Source of the DNA: Pseudomonadota bacterium | GTDB lineage: Bacteria > Pseudomonadota > Gammaproteobacteria > Thiotrichales > Thiotrichaceae | Reading direction: 5' to 3' | Assembly (NCBI GenBank): GCA_002747455.1 | Contig: PDPG01000045.1 | Coordinates: 1-64,000 of the forward strand | Length of the DNA: 64,000 nt | Shown: positions 1-10,798 of the stretch, piece by piece | Numbering within the stretch: position 1 is the stretch's first letter | How the letters are laid out: every line of letters begins with the position of its first letter | Translations under genes and position numbers: made by a program | The notes under the pieces: generated by a model | What the model was told of the DNA's origin: nothing | Seen by the model: only the letters and a program-made list of their open reading frames with translations | The model's database searches: none

Positions 1-94
1 TACGATACTTAGGCAGTTCCTTTTCTGAGGCCTCGCTTGCGTAAACATCCTGCAAATTCGAGTCGTCATTTAAGTCAATGTGATGTATAGGCAT
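1..94 (-). CDS. N-terminal fragment, possibly glutamate decarboxylase
   Basis: The first 31 codons of a minus-strand gene that runs off the left edge; too short for the ORF track. The ATG at 94 has a strong Shine-Dalgarno sequence (AAGGAG, about 7 bases upstream). The peptide begins MPIHHIDLNDD and ends with YASEASEKELPKYR. This resembles the N-terminal segment of PLP-dependent glutamate decarboxylases, where a tyrosine/alanine/serine stretch precedes LP(K/R)(Y/F). The catalytic region lies outside the window, so the family call is inference from a short match. It is transcribed in the same direction as dnaE, 254 bp downstream of it. Confidence 0.45.
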   Translation of the reverse strand, partial: MPIHHIDLNDDSNLQDVYASEASEKELPKYR

Positions 95-348
95 CTCTTT
101 TCTCCTTGAAGATTTTTCCTCGGTTAAATTGTGTTGCTTTTTGGGGGGAGAAGACAGAGAATCTTAATTAAATGAAAAAGTCAAGAACAAAATGTCTATA
201 AAATTACCTTTTAGCGGGTCATAACCAGACAATCGAGGGGTGTTTTTTCAACACTCACAACCATCCCTCCGGCCAGGATACATGCTTATATTGCCTGATG
301 CCCCAAGCAGTTTTGCCCGCGCGTAATACTGTCGTTAGCCAGTCACTG
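95..348. other. Intergenic region between dnaE and the partial left-edge gene
   Basis: A 254-bp AT-rich stretch that should hold the promoter of the left-edge gene and the 3' end of the dnaE transcript. A TTGACT hexamer on the minus strand could be a -35 element, but I see no convincing -10 at the right distance. I see no coding sequence. Confidence 0.4.
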
Positions 349-3300
349 CTAGTAAACCACCCGTACCTGATCCTTACCCAAATAATTGCGCAATGATTCT
401 AGTGAGGCATTGTCCAGCGGTGCTTTAAACTTCGCCCCAAGCCGTATTTGCGCACTAGCCTGAGCATTCGAATAGTTCAGAATAATGGGGCATTCGCTTT
501 CACCCTGCGGTGGAATCATCTCTGCCAAGGTGTCAATAAAGCCATTGTTTGCCTGTGCTTCGGATACCGTTAGATTCAGGCTACGGGCATAAATACTACG
601 CGCTGTTTCAATATCATAAAGCGCCTCAATTCGCAGTCGGGTATTGCCAGTATGGTATTCCGTATTCAGCGTTCCGCTAATGATCAAGACCTCTTCCTTA
701 ACCACTAAATGCTCGTATTCTGCAAATACATTGCTGAAAATAAATACCTCATAGTAGGAGGTTTTATCATCTAACTGCACAAAAGCACGTTTGCCCTTCT
801 CGGTGTTTTGTGTACGAATTGCCGTGACCAAACCGGCCAATACCACCGGATGCTTTTGGTACTTTTGCGTACTATCCTCCTCGCTCAGATCGGATAGTTT
901 CATGGTACGCATTTGGCTGATTTCCGCCTCGTACTCATTGATTGGGTGTCCGGTAAGGTATAGACCCAAGGCATCTTTTTCCTTACGCAGACGTTCGCGT
1001 TCTGGCCATTCCGGTAAATCCGGTGCCAGTTTTTCATCTTCTTCAACCACCATTGAGCCACCGAATAAATCGGTTTGGCCGATGGCTTCATCACGATGCA
1101 ACTGGCTCGCCATGCGAATAACTTCCGGCAAATGTGCCTGCATGGAGTGTCGGTTTTTCCCCAAGCTATCAAACACGCCGGCATTAATCAGCGTCTCCAG
1201 TACCCGCTTGCTAAGCTTGTTGGAATTGACCCGTTTGCACACATCCACCATTGAGGTGAATGGCCCGTTGGCTTCGCGCTCTGCCAGGATGACCCCGATT
1301 GCGCTCTCTCCCGCGCCTTTAATCGCCCCTAAGCCAAAGATTACATTGCCTTCATTCTCTGTACTAAAGCGATAGCCCGAGCGGTTTACATCCGGCGGAA
1401 TGACTTCCAGACCTAACTGCCGACACTCATCAATGAACGTCACCACTTTTTCGGTGTTATCCATATCTGACGACAACACCGCCGCCATAAAGGCCGCGGG
1501 ATAATGTGCCTTTAACCAAATGGTCTGGAAAGAAACCAAAGCATAGGCTGCCGAGTGAGACTTGTTAAATCCGTACTCCGCGAACTTTTCCATCAAGTCA
1601 AAAATAGCGGTTGCCTGATCCGCATCAATGTTGCGCTTGCCAGAACCTTCCATAAAGATTTGGCGTTGTTTCGCCATTTCTTCCGGTTTTTTCTTACCCA
1701 TCGCACGCCGCAGCATATCCGCACCACCCAGCGAGTAGCCCGCCAGAATCTGTGCGATCTGCATTACCTGTTCCTGGTAGACAATCACCCCGTAGGTGGT
1801 ATTCAGAACCGGCTCCAAGTCGGGGTGTGGGTATTCCACTTTGGCAATACCTTTTTTCCGGTTTACAAAATCATCCACCATGCCCGACTGCAAGGGGCCG
1901 GGACGATATAGCGCAACCAGTGCGACGATGTCCTCGAATACATCCGGCTGTAGGCGTTGGATTAGCTCTTTCATGCCCCGTGATTCCAACTGGAATACGG
2001 CGGTGGTTTTTGCTGAGCGTAGTAGCTCGAACGACTTTTCATCAGCCAGATCAATTTGTGAAATATCCAGCGGTTCTTCACCCTTTGCCTGGCGAAAATC
2101 ATTAATGATCTGCACTGCCCAGTCGATAATGGTCAGGTTACGCAGCCCCAGAAAGTCGAACTTCACCAAGCCGACAGCTTCCACGTCATCCTTATCAAAC
2201 TGTGATACCAGGCTACCGCCACCTTCTTCGCAATACAGCGGCGTAAAGTCCACCAATGAAGAAGGCGAGATCAATACACCGCCAGCGTGTTTACCAACAT
2301 TTCGGGTCAACCCTTCCAGTGACAAGGCCAAGTCGATCAGGCTTTTAACATCCTCGTCGTCATACAGTTGTTTAAGGTCAGGTGATTCATTCAACGCCTT
2401 GGTCAGCGTCATCTTAATTTCAAAGGGAATCAGCTTGGCGATACGATCCACAAAGCCATAAGGATGACCCAGCACCCGTCCGACATCTCGCACGACCGCC
2501 TTCGCCGCCATTGAACCGTAGGTGATGATTTGCGACACCTTGTCACGACCATACGTTTCTGCAACGTAGTCAATCACCTTTTCCCGCTTATCCATGCAGA
2601 AGTCGATATCAAAGTCGGGCATGGAAACACGTTCAGGATTCAGGAAGCGCTCAAACAGCAGGTCATATTTTAACGGATCAATATCGGTAATTTTCAGCGC
2701 ATAAGCCACCAATGAACCAGCACCAGAGCCACGACCCGGCCCCACCGGTACGTCGTTATCTTTGGCCCATTGAATGAAGTCGGCAACAATCAGGAAGTAA
2801 CCGGGGAAACCCATGTTGTTAATCACATCCAACTCAACTTGCAGACGTTCATCGTAGGCTTTGCGTTCTTCTTTAAACGCTTCTGAGTTCACGTCAAACA
2901 TGACTTTAAAGCGTTCTTCCATGCCTTCGCGGGAGGTTTGGCAGAAGTATTCCGCTTCTGTCATGCCATCGGGAATCGGAAATTCGGGCAAATAGTTTTT
3001 GCCCAGTGTCAGCTCGACAGTGCAGCGTTTGGCTATTTCTACGCTATTTTCAATGGCAGAAGGAATGTCTTTAAACAGTGCCTTCATTTCCTCCGCAGAC
3101 TTCAAGTATTGCTGGTCGCTATATTTCTTCTTGCGGCCTTTATCCGCCAGCGTAAAGCCATCGTGAATGCACACACGCGCTTCATGCGAGGCAAAATCTT
3201 CCTCCGTCAAAAAGCGCACGTCATTGGTGGCAACGACAGGAATATCATGCCTTACCGCCAGCTCAACCGCAGCCTGTAGGTAACGCTCCTCCCCCGTACG

Positions 3301-3813
3301 CCCAGTGCGTTGTAACTCCAGATAGTAACGATCAGGAAACACCGTTTTCCATTCAGCCAGGCGGCGCTCCGCTTCTTCGATGTTGCCCGCTAACAGGGAG
3401 TAGCCGATGTCGCCATCTTTACCGCCGGATAAGGCAATAACGCCATCGCTATACTCACGCACCCACTCACGGCTCACATGCGGCACCCCCAGAGTCTGCC
3501 CCTCCTGATAGGCTCTGGAAATCAGTTTGGAGATATTGAGATAGCCTTGATTGTTCTGACACAACAAGATCATGTGATACTGCAGGCTTTTATCACCTTC
3601 ATCCTGGAGCAGCACATCCACACCAAAGATCGGCTTTAGCCCCTGATCCGTTGCCGCACGGTAAAACTTGACCATGGCAAACAGGTTATTCTGGTCAGTC
3701 ATGGCTATCGCTGGCATTCCCGCATCTTCTACTGCGGGCATGAGCTGCTTAATTCTTAGCGTGCTATCAACCAATGAAAACTCAGTGTGCAGTCTGAGAT
3801 GTACGAAACTCAT
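349..3813 (-). CDS. dnaE: DNA polymerase III alpha subunit
   Basis: The replicative polymerase catalytic subunit. Its 1154 residues match the usual gammaproteobacterial DnaE length (about 1160). The N-terminal PHP domain begins [17 protein letters not shown]. The polymerase active-site aspartates are visible in [14 protein letters not shown] and again in [12 protein letters not shown] sliding-clamp binding motif, QTDLFGG, lies near residue 920, followed by an OB-fold region. The ATG overlaps the rnhB stop by 4 bp (ATGA), so the two are translationally coupled at the end of the long lpx series. Nothing appears truncated. Confidence 0.98.
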   Translation of the reverse strand: MSFVHLRLHTEFSLVDSTLRIKQLMPAVEDAGMPAIAMTDQNNLFAMVKFYRAATDQGLKPIFGVDVLLQDEGDKSLQYHMILLCQNNQGYLNISKLISRAYQEGQTLGVPHVSREWVREYSDGVIALSGGKDGDIGYSLLAGNIEEAERRLAEWKTVFPDRYYLELQRTGRTGEERYLQAAVELAVRHDIPVVATNDVRFLTEEDFASHEARVCIHDGFTLADKGRKKKYSDQQYLKSAEEMKALFKDIPSAIENSVEIAKRCTVELTLGKNYLPEFPIPDGMTEAEYFCQTSREGMEERFKVMFDVNSEAFKEERKAYDERLQVELDVINNMGFPGYFLIVADFIQWAKDNDVPVGPGRGSGAGSLVAYALKITDIDPLKYDLLFERFLNPERVSMPDFDIDFCMDKREKVIDYVAETYGRDKVSQIITYGSMAAKAVVRDVGRVLGHPYGFVDRIAKLIPFEIKMTLTKALNESPDLKQLYDDEDVKSLIDLALSLEGLTRNVGKHAGGVLISPSSLVDFTPLYCEEGGGSLVSQFDKDDVEAVGLVKFDFLGLRNLTIIDWAVQIINDFRQAKGEEPLDISQIDLADEKSFELLRSAKTTAVFQLESRGMKELIQRLQPDVFEDIVALVALYRPGPLQSGMVDDFVNRKKGIAKVEYPHPDLEPVLNTTYGVIVYQEQVMQIAQILAGYSLGGADMLRRAMGKKKPEEMAKQRQIFMEGSGKRNIDADQATAIFDLMEKFAEYGFNKSHSAAYALVSFQTIWLKAHYPAAFMAAVLSSDMDNTEKVVTFIDECRQLGLEVIPPDVNRSGYRFSTENEGNVIFGLGAIKGAGESAIGVILAEREANGPFTSMVDVCKRVNSNKLSKRVLETLINAGVFDSLGKNRHSMQAHLPEVIRMASQLHRDEAIGQTDLFGGSMVVEEDEKLAPDLPEWPERERLRKEKDALGLYLTGHPINEYEAEISQMRTMKLSDLSEEDSTQKYQKHPVVLAGLVTAIRTQNTEKGKRAFVQLDDKTSYYEVFIFSNVFAEYEHLVVKEEVLIISGTLNTEYHTGNTRLRIEALYDIETARSIYARSLNLTVSEAQANNGFIDTLAEMIPPQGESECPIILNYSNAQASAQIRLGAKFKAPLDNASLESLRNYLGKDQVRVVY

Positions 3814-4379
3814 TCCATGCGTCCTATAATGCGTTGTACGGGCTTGAAACTTCGGCGATGAACGGGGGAGGCTCCCAATGTTTCTAACGCCTGTAGATGT
3901 TGCTTTGTGGGATAGCCCTTGTGTTTGGCCAAGCCATAGCCGGGGTATTGTTTATCCAATGTGACCATTTCGTGATCACGCGAGACTTTCGCCAGAATCG
4001 AGGCGGCGCTGATTTCCGCCTCAGTTAAATCTCCTTTGACAATGGCCTGCATTGGGTAAGGCAAATCAGGGCACCGATTCCCGTCTATCTTTACAAACTC
4101 CGGCTCAATGTGCAGACCTTCAACGGCACGTTTCATCGCCAGCATACTGGCCCAGAGGATATTCAGCTGATCAATCTCCTCGACTTCCGCCCGGCCCAGC
4201 GACCAAGACAGTGCCTTTGCCTTGATTTCAAGAGCCAATGACTCCCGCTTTTTTTCGGTGAGTTTTTTAGAGTCCGTCAGCCCATCGATTGGCTGGCGCG
4301 GATCCAAAATGACTGCGGCAGCCACCACTGCGCCGACCAGTGGCCCACGGCCAACTTCATCCACTCCAGCAATTCGCAT
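3810..4379 (-). CDS. rnhB: Ribonuclease HII
   Basis: Cleaves RNA in RNA-DNA hybrids and starts ribonucleotide excision repair. The N-terminal signature [18 protein letters not shown] carries the first catalytic Asp-Glu pair; [10 protein letters not shown] and the [10 protein letters not shown] block are also present. The ORF track starts at a TTG (4385) next to the lpxB stop. I prefer the ATG two codons later, which gives the usual [10 protein letters not shown] start and 189 residues. It overlaps dnaE by 4 bp, the common rnhB-dnaE pairing. Confidence 0.96.
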   Translation of the reverse strand: MRIAGVDEVGRGPLVGAVVAAAVILDPRQPIDGLTDSKKLTEKKRESLALEIKAKALSWSLGRAEVEEIDQLNILWASMLAMKRAVEGLHIEPEFVKIDGNRCPDLPYPMQAIVKGDLTEAEISAASILAKVSRDHEMVTLDKQYPGYGLAKHKGYPTKQHLQALETLGASPVHRRSFKPVQRIIGRME

Positions 4380-4385
4380 TGGCAA

Positions 4386-5534
4386 TTAGGCTCTCTTTTC
4401 AAGTAACTGATGTATTGCGGCAGCAGCCTGCTGACTTGCGCCTCGTCTCAAGGTGTGATGAATTTCCTGAAAGCGTTGCAGGCAATCATTTTTTTCCGCC
4501 ACAGGCTGCTTAAACTGTGTTTCGACCGCCTGGATAACTGCCTTGGGCGTGAGTTCCTGCTGAATCAACTCCGGCACCAGTGCCTCATTAGAAAGATTAT
4601 TGGGCAAAGTGTAGAACGGTGATTTAATCATCCCGAGGCGTTGAATAATCCAGCCGGTTAACGCCGCGACACGATACGCTGCTACCATCGGTCGCCCGAC
4701 CAGCATCCCTTCCAATACGGCTGTACCAGAGGCCATTAATAACTGATCGGATGCTTTCATCACGGTACGAGACTGTCCCGCTATCCATTGGATAGGCACT
4801 TCGGGTGCAATAGCATGATGTAGTGCCTTAAACTGAGCAGCAATAATATCATTCACTAACGGGCAAACCAGTTGCCAGTCAGGATGACGTTGGTGCAGGG
4901 TTTTCAGTGCTTTTAGAAAGTCCGGCCCGATGCGCTGAATTTCCCCCGCCCGACTTCCGGGCAACACCCCAAGGGTAAACGGCTCAGACTGCAGTGCCAA
5001 GGTTTGTCTTGCCACCTGTTTGTCATTTTCCAATGGAATTTCATCTGCCAGGGGATGACCCACAAAAGCAACCGGAACCTTGTGTTGTTGGTAAAAGTCC
5101 ACTTCAAACGGAAACAACGCCAGCATCAAATCAAGATTGCCAACAAACTTTTTCACCCGACCTTGCCGCCATGCCCAGATTGAAGGGCTCACATAATGCA
5201 CACTAGGAATCGACTGGGCGTGTAACCGCTTTTCCAACCAGATATTGAAATCCGGCGCATCAATGCCAATAAAAACATCTGGTGGATTATCGCACCAACG
5301 TTGCAATAGGTCTTTACGTATCCCCATCAGCTCTCGCAGACGGCCAACGACCTCACTGAAGCCCATCACCGACAAACGATCCATGTCAAAGAGCGACCGA
5401 CAGCCCTGTACTTGCATCTCTGCGCCGGCAATGCCTTCAAACTCGGCGTTAGGGTAGTACGTTTTTAAGGCTTCAATTAAACGCGCACCGAGAATATCCC
5501 CCGATACCTCTCCGGCGACCATCGCAATTTTCAT
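4386..5534 (-). CDS. lpxB: Lipid-A-disaccharide synthase
   Basis: Glycosyltransferase (GT19) that joins UDP-2,3-diacylglucosamine and lipid X to form the lipid A disaccharide at the inner face of the inner membrane. The 382 residues are the normal length. The N-terminus KIAMVAGEVSGDILGARLI is the family signature, and the C-terminal half contains LLMASGTAVLEGMLVGRPM, the nucleotide-sugar binding region. It lies 2 bp after lpxA and just before rnhB, in the standard order. Confidence 0.97.
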   Translation of the reverse strand: MKIAMVAGEVSGDILGARLIEALKTYYPNAEFEGIAGAEMQVQGCRSLFDMDRLSVMGFSEVVGRLRELMGIRKDLLQRWCDNPPDVFIGIDAPDFNIWLEKRLHAQSIPSVHYVSPSIWAWRQGRVKKFVGNLDLMLALFPFEVDFYQQHKVPVAFVGHPLADEIPLENDKQVARQTLALQSEPFTLGVLPGSRAGEIQRIGPDFLKALKTLHQRHPDWQLVCPLVNDIIAAQFKALHHAIAPEVPIQWIAGQSRTVMKASDQLLMASGTAVLEGMLVGRPMVAAYRVAALTGWIIQRLGMIKSPFYTLPNNLSNEALVPELIQQELTPKAVIQAVETQFKQPVAEKNDCLQRFQEIHHTLRRGASQQAAAAIHQLLEKRA

Positions 5535-5536
5535 GG

Positions 5537-6307
5537 TTAGCGAATAATGCCGCGTTCACTGCGCTTACAGAATTGGCTGAGCAGCATAATTTCTTCATGC
5601 TCAGGGTAAGACGCTTCGATCTTTTCCAATGCTTGCCGAAACAGTAAATCCTGACGGTACAACCAGCGATAACATTGTTTAATGCGAGCCACGCTCTCCG
5701 CATCGAAACCATTGCGTTTCAGCCCTTCCCCATTGATGCCCCGTGGCAATGCTGGCGCACCATGTGCCATCACATAAGGCGGCAAGTCTTTAGACAGCGC
5801 CGTACCCATTCCAGTAAATGAGTACTCCCCCACATGGCAGAACTGATGCACCAAGGTAAACCCACCGAGAATTGCATAATCATAAACGTGTACATGACCG
5901 GCCAATGTCGCATTATTTGCAAAAATCGTATTACTACCAACGACACAATCATGCGCAATATGCACATAAGCCATAATCCAGTTATCATCACCGATCACAG
6001 TTTTGCCGATGTCCTGAATGGTGCCACGATTGATGGTGACGTTTTCACGAATCAGATTGCGATCACCAATAATGAGCTCGGTTGGTTCACCGGCGTGTTT
6101 CTTATCCTGTGGCGCAGCACCAACGGAGGCAAACTGGAAAATGTCATTATCTTCACCTATCGTACACGGCCCTTCGATAACGACATGCGGGCCGATTTTA
6201 CAACCCGCGCCAATGGTGACGTCCGCCCCAATAACACTGAATGCACCGACCGAAACGGTATCCGCAAGCTGTGCCTTAGGATCAATGACGGCCGTTGGAT
6301 GAATCAA
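5537..6307 (-). CDS. lpxA: UDP-N-acetylglucosamine acyltransferase
   Basis: Catalyses the first step of lipid A synthesis, O-acylating UDP-GlcNAc with a hydroxyacyl-ACP. The N-terminal two thirds is a left-handed beta helix built from hexapeptide repeats ([21 protein letters not shown]). The catalytic histidine is in YVHIAHDC, and a helical C-terminal domain follows. At 256 residues it is close to the E. coli enzyme (262). Its ATG overlaps the fabZ stop by 4 bp. Confidence 0.97.
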   Translation of the reverse strand: MIHPTAVIDPKAQLADTVSVGAFSVIGADVTIGAGCKIGPHVVIEGPCTIGEDNDIFQFASVGAAPQDKKHAGEPTELIIGDRNLIRENVTINRGTIQDIGKTVIGDDNWIMAYVHIAHDCVVGSNTIFANNATLAGHVHVYDYAILGGFTLVHQFCHVGEYSFTGMGTALSKDLPPYVMAHGAPALPRGINGEGLKRNGFDAESVARIKQCYRWLYRQDLLFRQALEKIEASYPEHEEIMLLSQFCKRSERGIIR

Positions 6308-6753
6308 GGTGCCTCCTTAACAGCAGCACACATCAACTCGGCGGAGGTCACCATTTTTCCATCAACTTTTGCAACCGTATTAAAAATCCACATATTACCC
6401 TTTCGCTTGAGCAACTCGGCATACAACTCCACCTGGTCCCCCGGAACCACTTGCTTGCGGAACTTCACCTTATCAACACTAACCAGAATGTATAAGGTAT
6501 CGTCCTGAGGTTCAGTACCCATGGTTAAAAAGCCCAGTAAACCCGTGGCCTGTGCCATTGCTTCGATCAACAAAACCCCCGGCATAATCGGCTTATCAGG
6601 GAAATGGCCGTTGAAGAAAGGCTCGTTGATGGTTACGTTTTTAATGGCTGTCAGATGCTTCCCTGCTTCGTAGTCCAGCACTCGGTCTACCAGCAAAAAA
6701 GGATAACGGTGGGCAAGAAATTTTCTGATTTCTACAACATCCATAACATTCAT
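6304..6753 (-). CDS. fabZ: 3-hydroxyacyl-ACP dehydratase FabZ
   Basis: Dehydrates 3-hydroxyacyl-ACP in fatty acid elongation and competes with LpxA/LpxD for the same precursor pool. The hot-dog active site is in [21 protein letters not shown] (catalytic His and Glu). The ORF track begins 29 codons too early, inside lpxD. The ATG at 6753 ([13 protein letters not shown]) is preceded by AGGAA at good spacing and lies 10 bp after the lpxD stop, giving a normal 149 residues. An ATG three codons later (6744) is possible. Confidence 0.95.
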   Translation of the reverse strand: MNVMDVVEIRKFLAHRYPFLLVDRVLDYEAGKHLTAIKNVTINEPFFNGHFPDKPIMPGVLLIEAMAQATGLLGFLTMGTEPQDDTLYILVSVDKVKFRKQVVPGDQVELYAELLKRKGNMWIFNTVAKVDGKMVTSAELMCAAVKEAP

Positions 6754-6763
6754 TGGGTGGTTC

Positions 6764-7789
6764 CTATTTACCTTGTATTTGTTTTCGCAATTCACGCACA
6801 GTCTTGGTAATGTCATCAAGCTGTGTGAAACGCACTGCATTTTTACGCCAGCGCCGACTGTCAGTAACGGGCGTACCAGACGAATAAACGCCTTTTTGTT
6901 TAATTGAACCTGCCACCATACTCATGCCGGTCACGGTAACATCATCAGCAATGGTAATATGTCCGGCAATTGCAGCAGCACCCGCTATTTGACAACGTTT
7001 ACCGATCACCGTACTGCCAGCGATCGCCGCCGCGCCCGCAATCGCCGTTTGGTCGCCAATGACGATATTGTGGCCAATCTGGACTTGGTTATCAATAATC
7101 ACGCCATTGCCGATAATGGTGTTACTTAATGCCCCGCGATCAATTGTCGTATTGGCGCCAATCTCCACATCTTCGCCAATGGTTACTGCTCCAATTTGCG
7201 GGATTTTCTCCCACTTTCCAGCATCCGGGGCATAGCCAAAGCCATCGGCGCCAATAACAGCACCTGAATGCAAGCGTGTCCTGGCACCAATAGTCACTCC
7301 TTCGTAGAGCGTGACATTCGCTTTCAAGCAAACATCATCTTCAAGCACACAGCCCGCTCCCACCACACAGCCTGCACCAATTTGCACACGGTTGCCTATC
7401 TTAACCCCTGAGTCAATCACCGCCTTGGCCGCAATCGCTACCTGCTCGCCCATTTCAACATCATCGGCAACCACTGCCGATGCATGAATCACGGCTGGCA
7501 AGCGTGGCTCAGGATACATGAGCTGAACCGTTTTTGCATAGGCTAAATAGGGATTACTGTGCCGTAAGACAACACCAGAAAAAGCACTGGTATCTAACGA
7601 TAACGGGGCGATCAACGCTGAGGCATTCAAGCCCGCCAACTTAGACAGGAACTTGCTACCGGTGATAAAGGTGATTTCACCACATCCTGCCTGATCCAGT
7701 GGAGCAACGGATGAGATTTTTATGGAGTCATCCCCTTCAATATGCCCACCTATAAATTCGGCAATATCCCGAAGTGATTGACACGGCAT
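6764..7789 (-). CDS. lpxD: UDP-3-O-acylglucosamine N-acyltransferase
   Basis: Third lipid A enzyme; N-acylates UDP-3-O-acyl-glucosamine. The N-terminal domain binds uridine and is followed by a long hexapeptide-repeat beta helix ([19 protein letters not shown]). The catalytic histidine lies in [12 protein letters not shown]. The C-terminal helix ends [13 protein letters not shown], as in other LpxD. Length is 341 residues. The start is supported by GGAGAAATAAG just upstream. Confidence 0.97.
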   Translation of the reverse strand: MPCQSLRDIAEFIGGHIEGDDSIKISSVAPLDQAGCGEITFITGSKFLSKLAGLNASALIAPLSLDTSAFSGVVLRHSNPYLAYAKTVQLMYPEPRLPAVIHASAVVADDVEMGEQVAIAAKAVIDSGVKIGNRVQIGAGCVVGAGCVLEDDVCLKANVTLYEGVTIGARTRLHSGAVIGADGFGYAPDAGKWEKIPQIGAVTIGEDVEIGANTTIDRGALSNTIIGNGVIIDNQVQIGHNIVIGDQTAIAGAAAIAGSTVIGKRCQIAGAAAIAGHITIADDVTVTGMSMVAGSIKQKGVYSSGTPVTDSRRWRKNAVRFTQLDDITKTVRELRKQIQGK

Positions 7790-7790
7790 C

Positions 7791-8378
7791 TTATTTCTCC
7801 TTTTTATTATGTTGTTTGGAGCGCCCGGACTGCTTTAAAGTCAGTTGAGCTCGTAGATATTCAAGCACCTCATCTGTTACGTTCACCCGCTGACTGGCGG
7901 CAACGTATTCCTGAATAACAATATCAATATTTTTTTGTTTGCGTACTTCTTCAATGGCCTGAAATACACTTTTCTGGACATCGTCGAGCGCACTATCACG
8001 CGCAAAACGTAATTCCTCACGAAAGTCCTCAAGTGCCCTGGTGCGCTCCCGTTCCAGTGCACGAATCTGTCGATCAGCCTGACGCACCTTCTCCGCAGAC
8101 CATGTGGATTTATTTTGATCCCGCTCGGCTTCGAGTTGCCTAATATGTTCTTGTTTTTTCTGAAGGGCCTTTTCTTTGGGCAAAAAATCTGCTTTCAGTG
8201 CCTGACTGGCCAACTCGGCTTCCGGTGCATTCTTTATCAAATAAGCAACATTCACCACCGCAATACTAATCTCATCACCTGCGAATACCAGAGTCTGCGC
8301 CATCCCAAGCCACAACAACATCACCCAGCGAAGCAAGAGGGATTGGTGAAGCATTTTTTTTGTCAGAAAATAGATCAT
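7791..8378 (-). CDS. skp: OmpH/Skp family periplasmic chaperone
   Basis: Periplasmic holdase that carries unfolded outer-membrane proteins to BamA. An N-terminal hydrophobic signal (LLRWVMLLWLGMAQTLVFA) precedes a short beta segment (ISIAVVNVAYLI) and a long charged coiled coil, the Skp tentacle. Identity is low, as usual for Skp; position between bamA and lpxD secures the call. An in-frame ATG at 8354 would give a more typical signal peptide length. Neither start has a strong ribosome binding site. Confidence 0.88.
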   Translation of the reverse strand: MIYFLTKKMLHQSLLLRWVMLLWLGMAQTLVFAGDEISIAVVNVAYLIKNAPEAELASQALKADFLPKEKALQKKQEHIRQLEAERDQNKSTWSAEKVRQADRQIRALERERTRALEDFREELRFARDSALDDVQKSVFQAIEEVRKQKNIDIVIQEYVAASQRVNVTDEVLEYLRAQLTLKQSGRSKQHNKKEK

Positions 8379-8466
8379 CAGGATAGTCTACCCGCAGAAT
8401 TAAATTGGCACCATTATAGATTAGAAGTGCTCTTACTATCATCAAAACAACGCAGCATAAACAAAC

Positions 8467-8492
8467 AAGGCCCTGTCAGAAGACAAGGCCTT
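8467..8492 (-). terminator. Stem-loop between bamA and skp
   Basis: Inverted repeat AAGGCC-TGTC with a 4-base AGAA loop and a matching GACA-GGCCTT arm; one C/A mismatch. Read on the minus strand it follows the bamA stop by about 30 bases and precedes a T-rich run (TTGTTTGTTTA). It could be an attenuator or a processing and stability hairpin that lowers skp and lpx expression relative to bamA. Confidence 0.55.
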
Positions 8493-8522
8493 AACCGATT
8501 CATACCAGTTGCGACAAACAAA

Positions 8523-10796
8523 TCAGAAATTGGCACCAACGGAGAACTGCAACTCCTGAACATCATCTCTATCTTTTGAGTTCAATGGCTTCGCATAACT
8601 CAAGGTCAACGGCCCTAGTGGTGAAACCCACGTCACACCGACCCCTGCCGAGTAACGCACTTCATCACCTTCAAAAGAACCATCAAACACGTTACCGGCA
8701 TCAACAAAGACATTCCCTTTGAGCCCTTTCACATCCGTCAGCATGGGAATTGGAAAACGCAGTTCCGCTGTTGCATTGAGTGACAAATTACCACCTGCTG
8801 CATCACTACCGCTGGAGTCTTTTGGTCCCAGAGAGTTATGCCTAAAACCGCGTACCGTGCGAATCCCACCTGAGTAATAGTTCTCAAAGAATGGCAATTC
8901 ATCGGTATTACCAAAGCCATCACCATACCCAACACTACCTTTCAGTACCGCTGTAATATTCTCAGACAGCGGGCGGTAAGCTGATCCCCTGTATTTCAGT
9001 TTATAATACTCAAGATCACTTCCTGGCAAACCTACCTCCAGAATCAGACTATGCCTGCCTCCCTTCGTTGGGAAAATAACCCGGTCACGGGTGTCATGCA
9101 CATAGCTGGCTGAGGCAATAAACTGAGTGTATTCATCGCCATGTATATCAATAAAGCCTGTAACTTCCGTTGGACTTGATGAGGTTGTCTTAATCTCAAG
9201 GCGCTCTGCACCCAAACTAAAACGCAAAGAATTATCATCATCCAGCGGGAAAGTGTAATTGACACTCGCACCATATTTGTCACTGAGGAAATCCGACGTG
9301 TCATCGTCAGTGGCATCAGTCTTCTTGTAGTACACTTTAAAGCCACGGCCAATACCATCAATTGTGTGGTAAGGATTGTTGTAGCTCAGATTAAAACTAC
9401 GCTTATCGTCACTATTCGCCCCTGCAATCGACAAACTCTTGCCCGTTCCCATGAAGTTATTTTGCTTCAACCCCACATTAAACAGGATACCGGCACTTTG
9501 CGAATAACCCACACCGGCGGTAAATTGATTCGACGAGCGCTCAGTGACTGTCACATCTAAATCAACCTGATCTCCCGTCCCCGCAACAGGCGAGGTCTGA
9601 ATCTTAACCGACTCCACAAAAGGAAGGCGCTGAATTTTACGACGAGACCTTTCAACTGCTTCCTTTGAGTAGAAAGAGCTTTCTAGCTGACGCATCTCAC
9701 GACGGAACACAATGTCATTGGTTCTGAAATTTCCACGAACATTAATCCGACGAACATAAACACGCTTACCCTGCTTCAGATCGAAGGTCAAATCAACGGT
9801 CTTATTGATTTCATTCACCCGTGGAATCACATCCACTTTAGCAAATGCGTATCCATACTTACCCATCTCAGCCGCAAAATTTTTCTGAGTCTCACGCAGT
9901 CGCTTCTGGGAGAAAACCTGCCCTTGTTTCAAGGCCACCATTTTCTGAACTGCTGCCGATTGAGTACCCGTTACATCAACACGCCCCACACGATACTGAT
10001 CACCTTCGTGTATATTGATATTGATGTTTACATAACGCTTGTCATCCGATAAAGACACCTGAGAAGACAGCACCTTAAAGCGAAGGAAACCACGGTCACG
10101 GTAGAAAGCTGTCAGGTTATCTAAATCACCTACTAACTTGCCTTTTGAATACTGGTCTTTGGTACTCAAAATAGCCAAACGACTCTTTGGGCCAGAGGCC
10201 AGTAGTTTTTTCAGAACGGACTCAGGAAAGGCCCTATTGCCGGTGATCTTTACATTGCGAATCTTCGCAACACCACCTTCCTGAATATGAATTTTTACCG
10301 CAGCACGCCCTCTTTCCATTGGCGTAATTGACGATGAAACCCTGGCTGCATAGTTACCACGCGACAAATATTGCTTCTGAAGCTCTTTTTCAAACTGAGC
10401 CAACGCAGCACGATCTAAAGGGCGCCCCGGCGCAATACCGCCACCTCGCAAGGCATCAAACAGCACCTTATCGGGAATCTGCTTATTGCCCTCAATTTTC
10501 AGATCACCAATCGCCATGCGCTCAGCAACTTTAACGATCAGAACGTCGCCCCGACGACTCAGCGAGACATCATCAAACAACCCTGTGCGATACAACGAAT
10601 TAACCACATTTCCGGTCATGCGGTCATCGAAGGTCTGCCCTACTCTGACAGGAACATTACTAAGCACCGTATCAGCCTTAATTCGCTGCAGGCCCGTGAC
10701 CTGAATATCTTTGAGCACAAAGCTTTCAGCCCACACCCCTTGACTTATTGCAAATAAGCAGCTTGCAAACGAAAGCCGTAGTGTCTGTTTTTTCAT
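8523..10796 (-). CDS. bamA: Outer membrane protein assembly factor BamA
   Basis: Central beta-barrel of the BAM complex, which folds outer-membrane proteins. A signal peptide (LSFASCLFAISQGVWA) is followed by five POTRA domains (about residues 24-420) and a 16-stranded barrel ending in a C-terminal Phe (FSVGANF). The conserved loop-6 motif is seen as VRGFRHNSLGP. Length 757 is slightly below E. coli's 810. It lies 2 bp after rseP. Confidence 0.97.
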   Translation of the reverse strand: MKKQTLRLSFASCLFAISQGVWAESFVLKDIQVTGLQRIKADTVLSNVPVRVGQTFDDRMTGNVVNSLYRTGLFDDVSLSRRGDVLIVKVAERMAIGDLKIEGNKQIPDKVLFDALRGGGIAPGRPLDRAALAQFEKELQKQYLSRGNYAARVSSSITPMERGRAAVKIHIQEGGVAKIRNVKITGNRAFPESVLKKLLASGPKSRLAILSTKDQYSKGKLVGDLDNLTAFYRDRGFLRFKVLSSQVSLSDDKRYVNININIHEGDQYRVGRVDVTGTQSAAVQKMVALKQGQVFSQKRLRETQKNFAAEMGKYGYAFAKVDVIPRVNEINKTVDLTFDLKQGKRVYVRRINVRGNFRTNDIVFRREMRQLESSFYSKEAVERSRRKIQRLPFVESVKIQTSPVAGTGDQVDLDVTVTERSSNQFTAGVGYSQSAGILFNVGLKQNNFMGTGKSLSIAGANSDDKRSFNLSYNNPYHTIDGIGRGFKVYYKKTDATDDDTSDFLSDKYGASVNYTFPLDDDNSLRFSLGAERLEIKTTSSSPTEVTGFIDIHGDEYTQFIASASYVHDTRDRVIFPTKGGRHSLILEVGLPGSDLEYYKLKYRGSAYRPLSENITAVLKGSVGYGDGFGNTDELPFFENYYSGGIRTVRGFRHNSLGPKDSSGSDAAGGNLSLNATAELRFPIPMLTDVKGLKGNVFVDAGNVFDGSFEGDEVRYSAGVGVTWVSPLGPLTLSYAKPLNSKDRDDVQELQFSVGANF

Positions 10797-10798
10797 AT

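Noticed and set aside
1555-1911. Plus-strand ORFs inside dnaE (1555-1911, 1796-2461, 2938-3279)
   Set aside because: They are antisense shadows of a well-supported gene, with no domains or ribosome binding sites.
5834-6508. 224-aa plus-strand ORF over lpxA and fabZ
   Set aside because: Antisense to two clear lipid A and fatty acid genes; the protein has no recognisable features.
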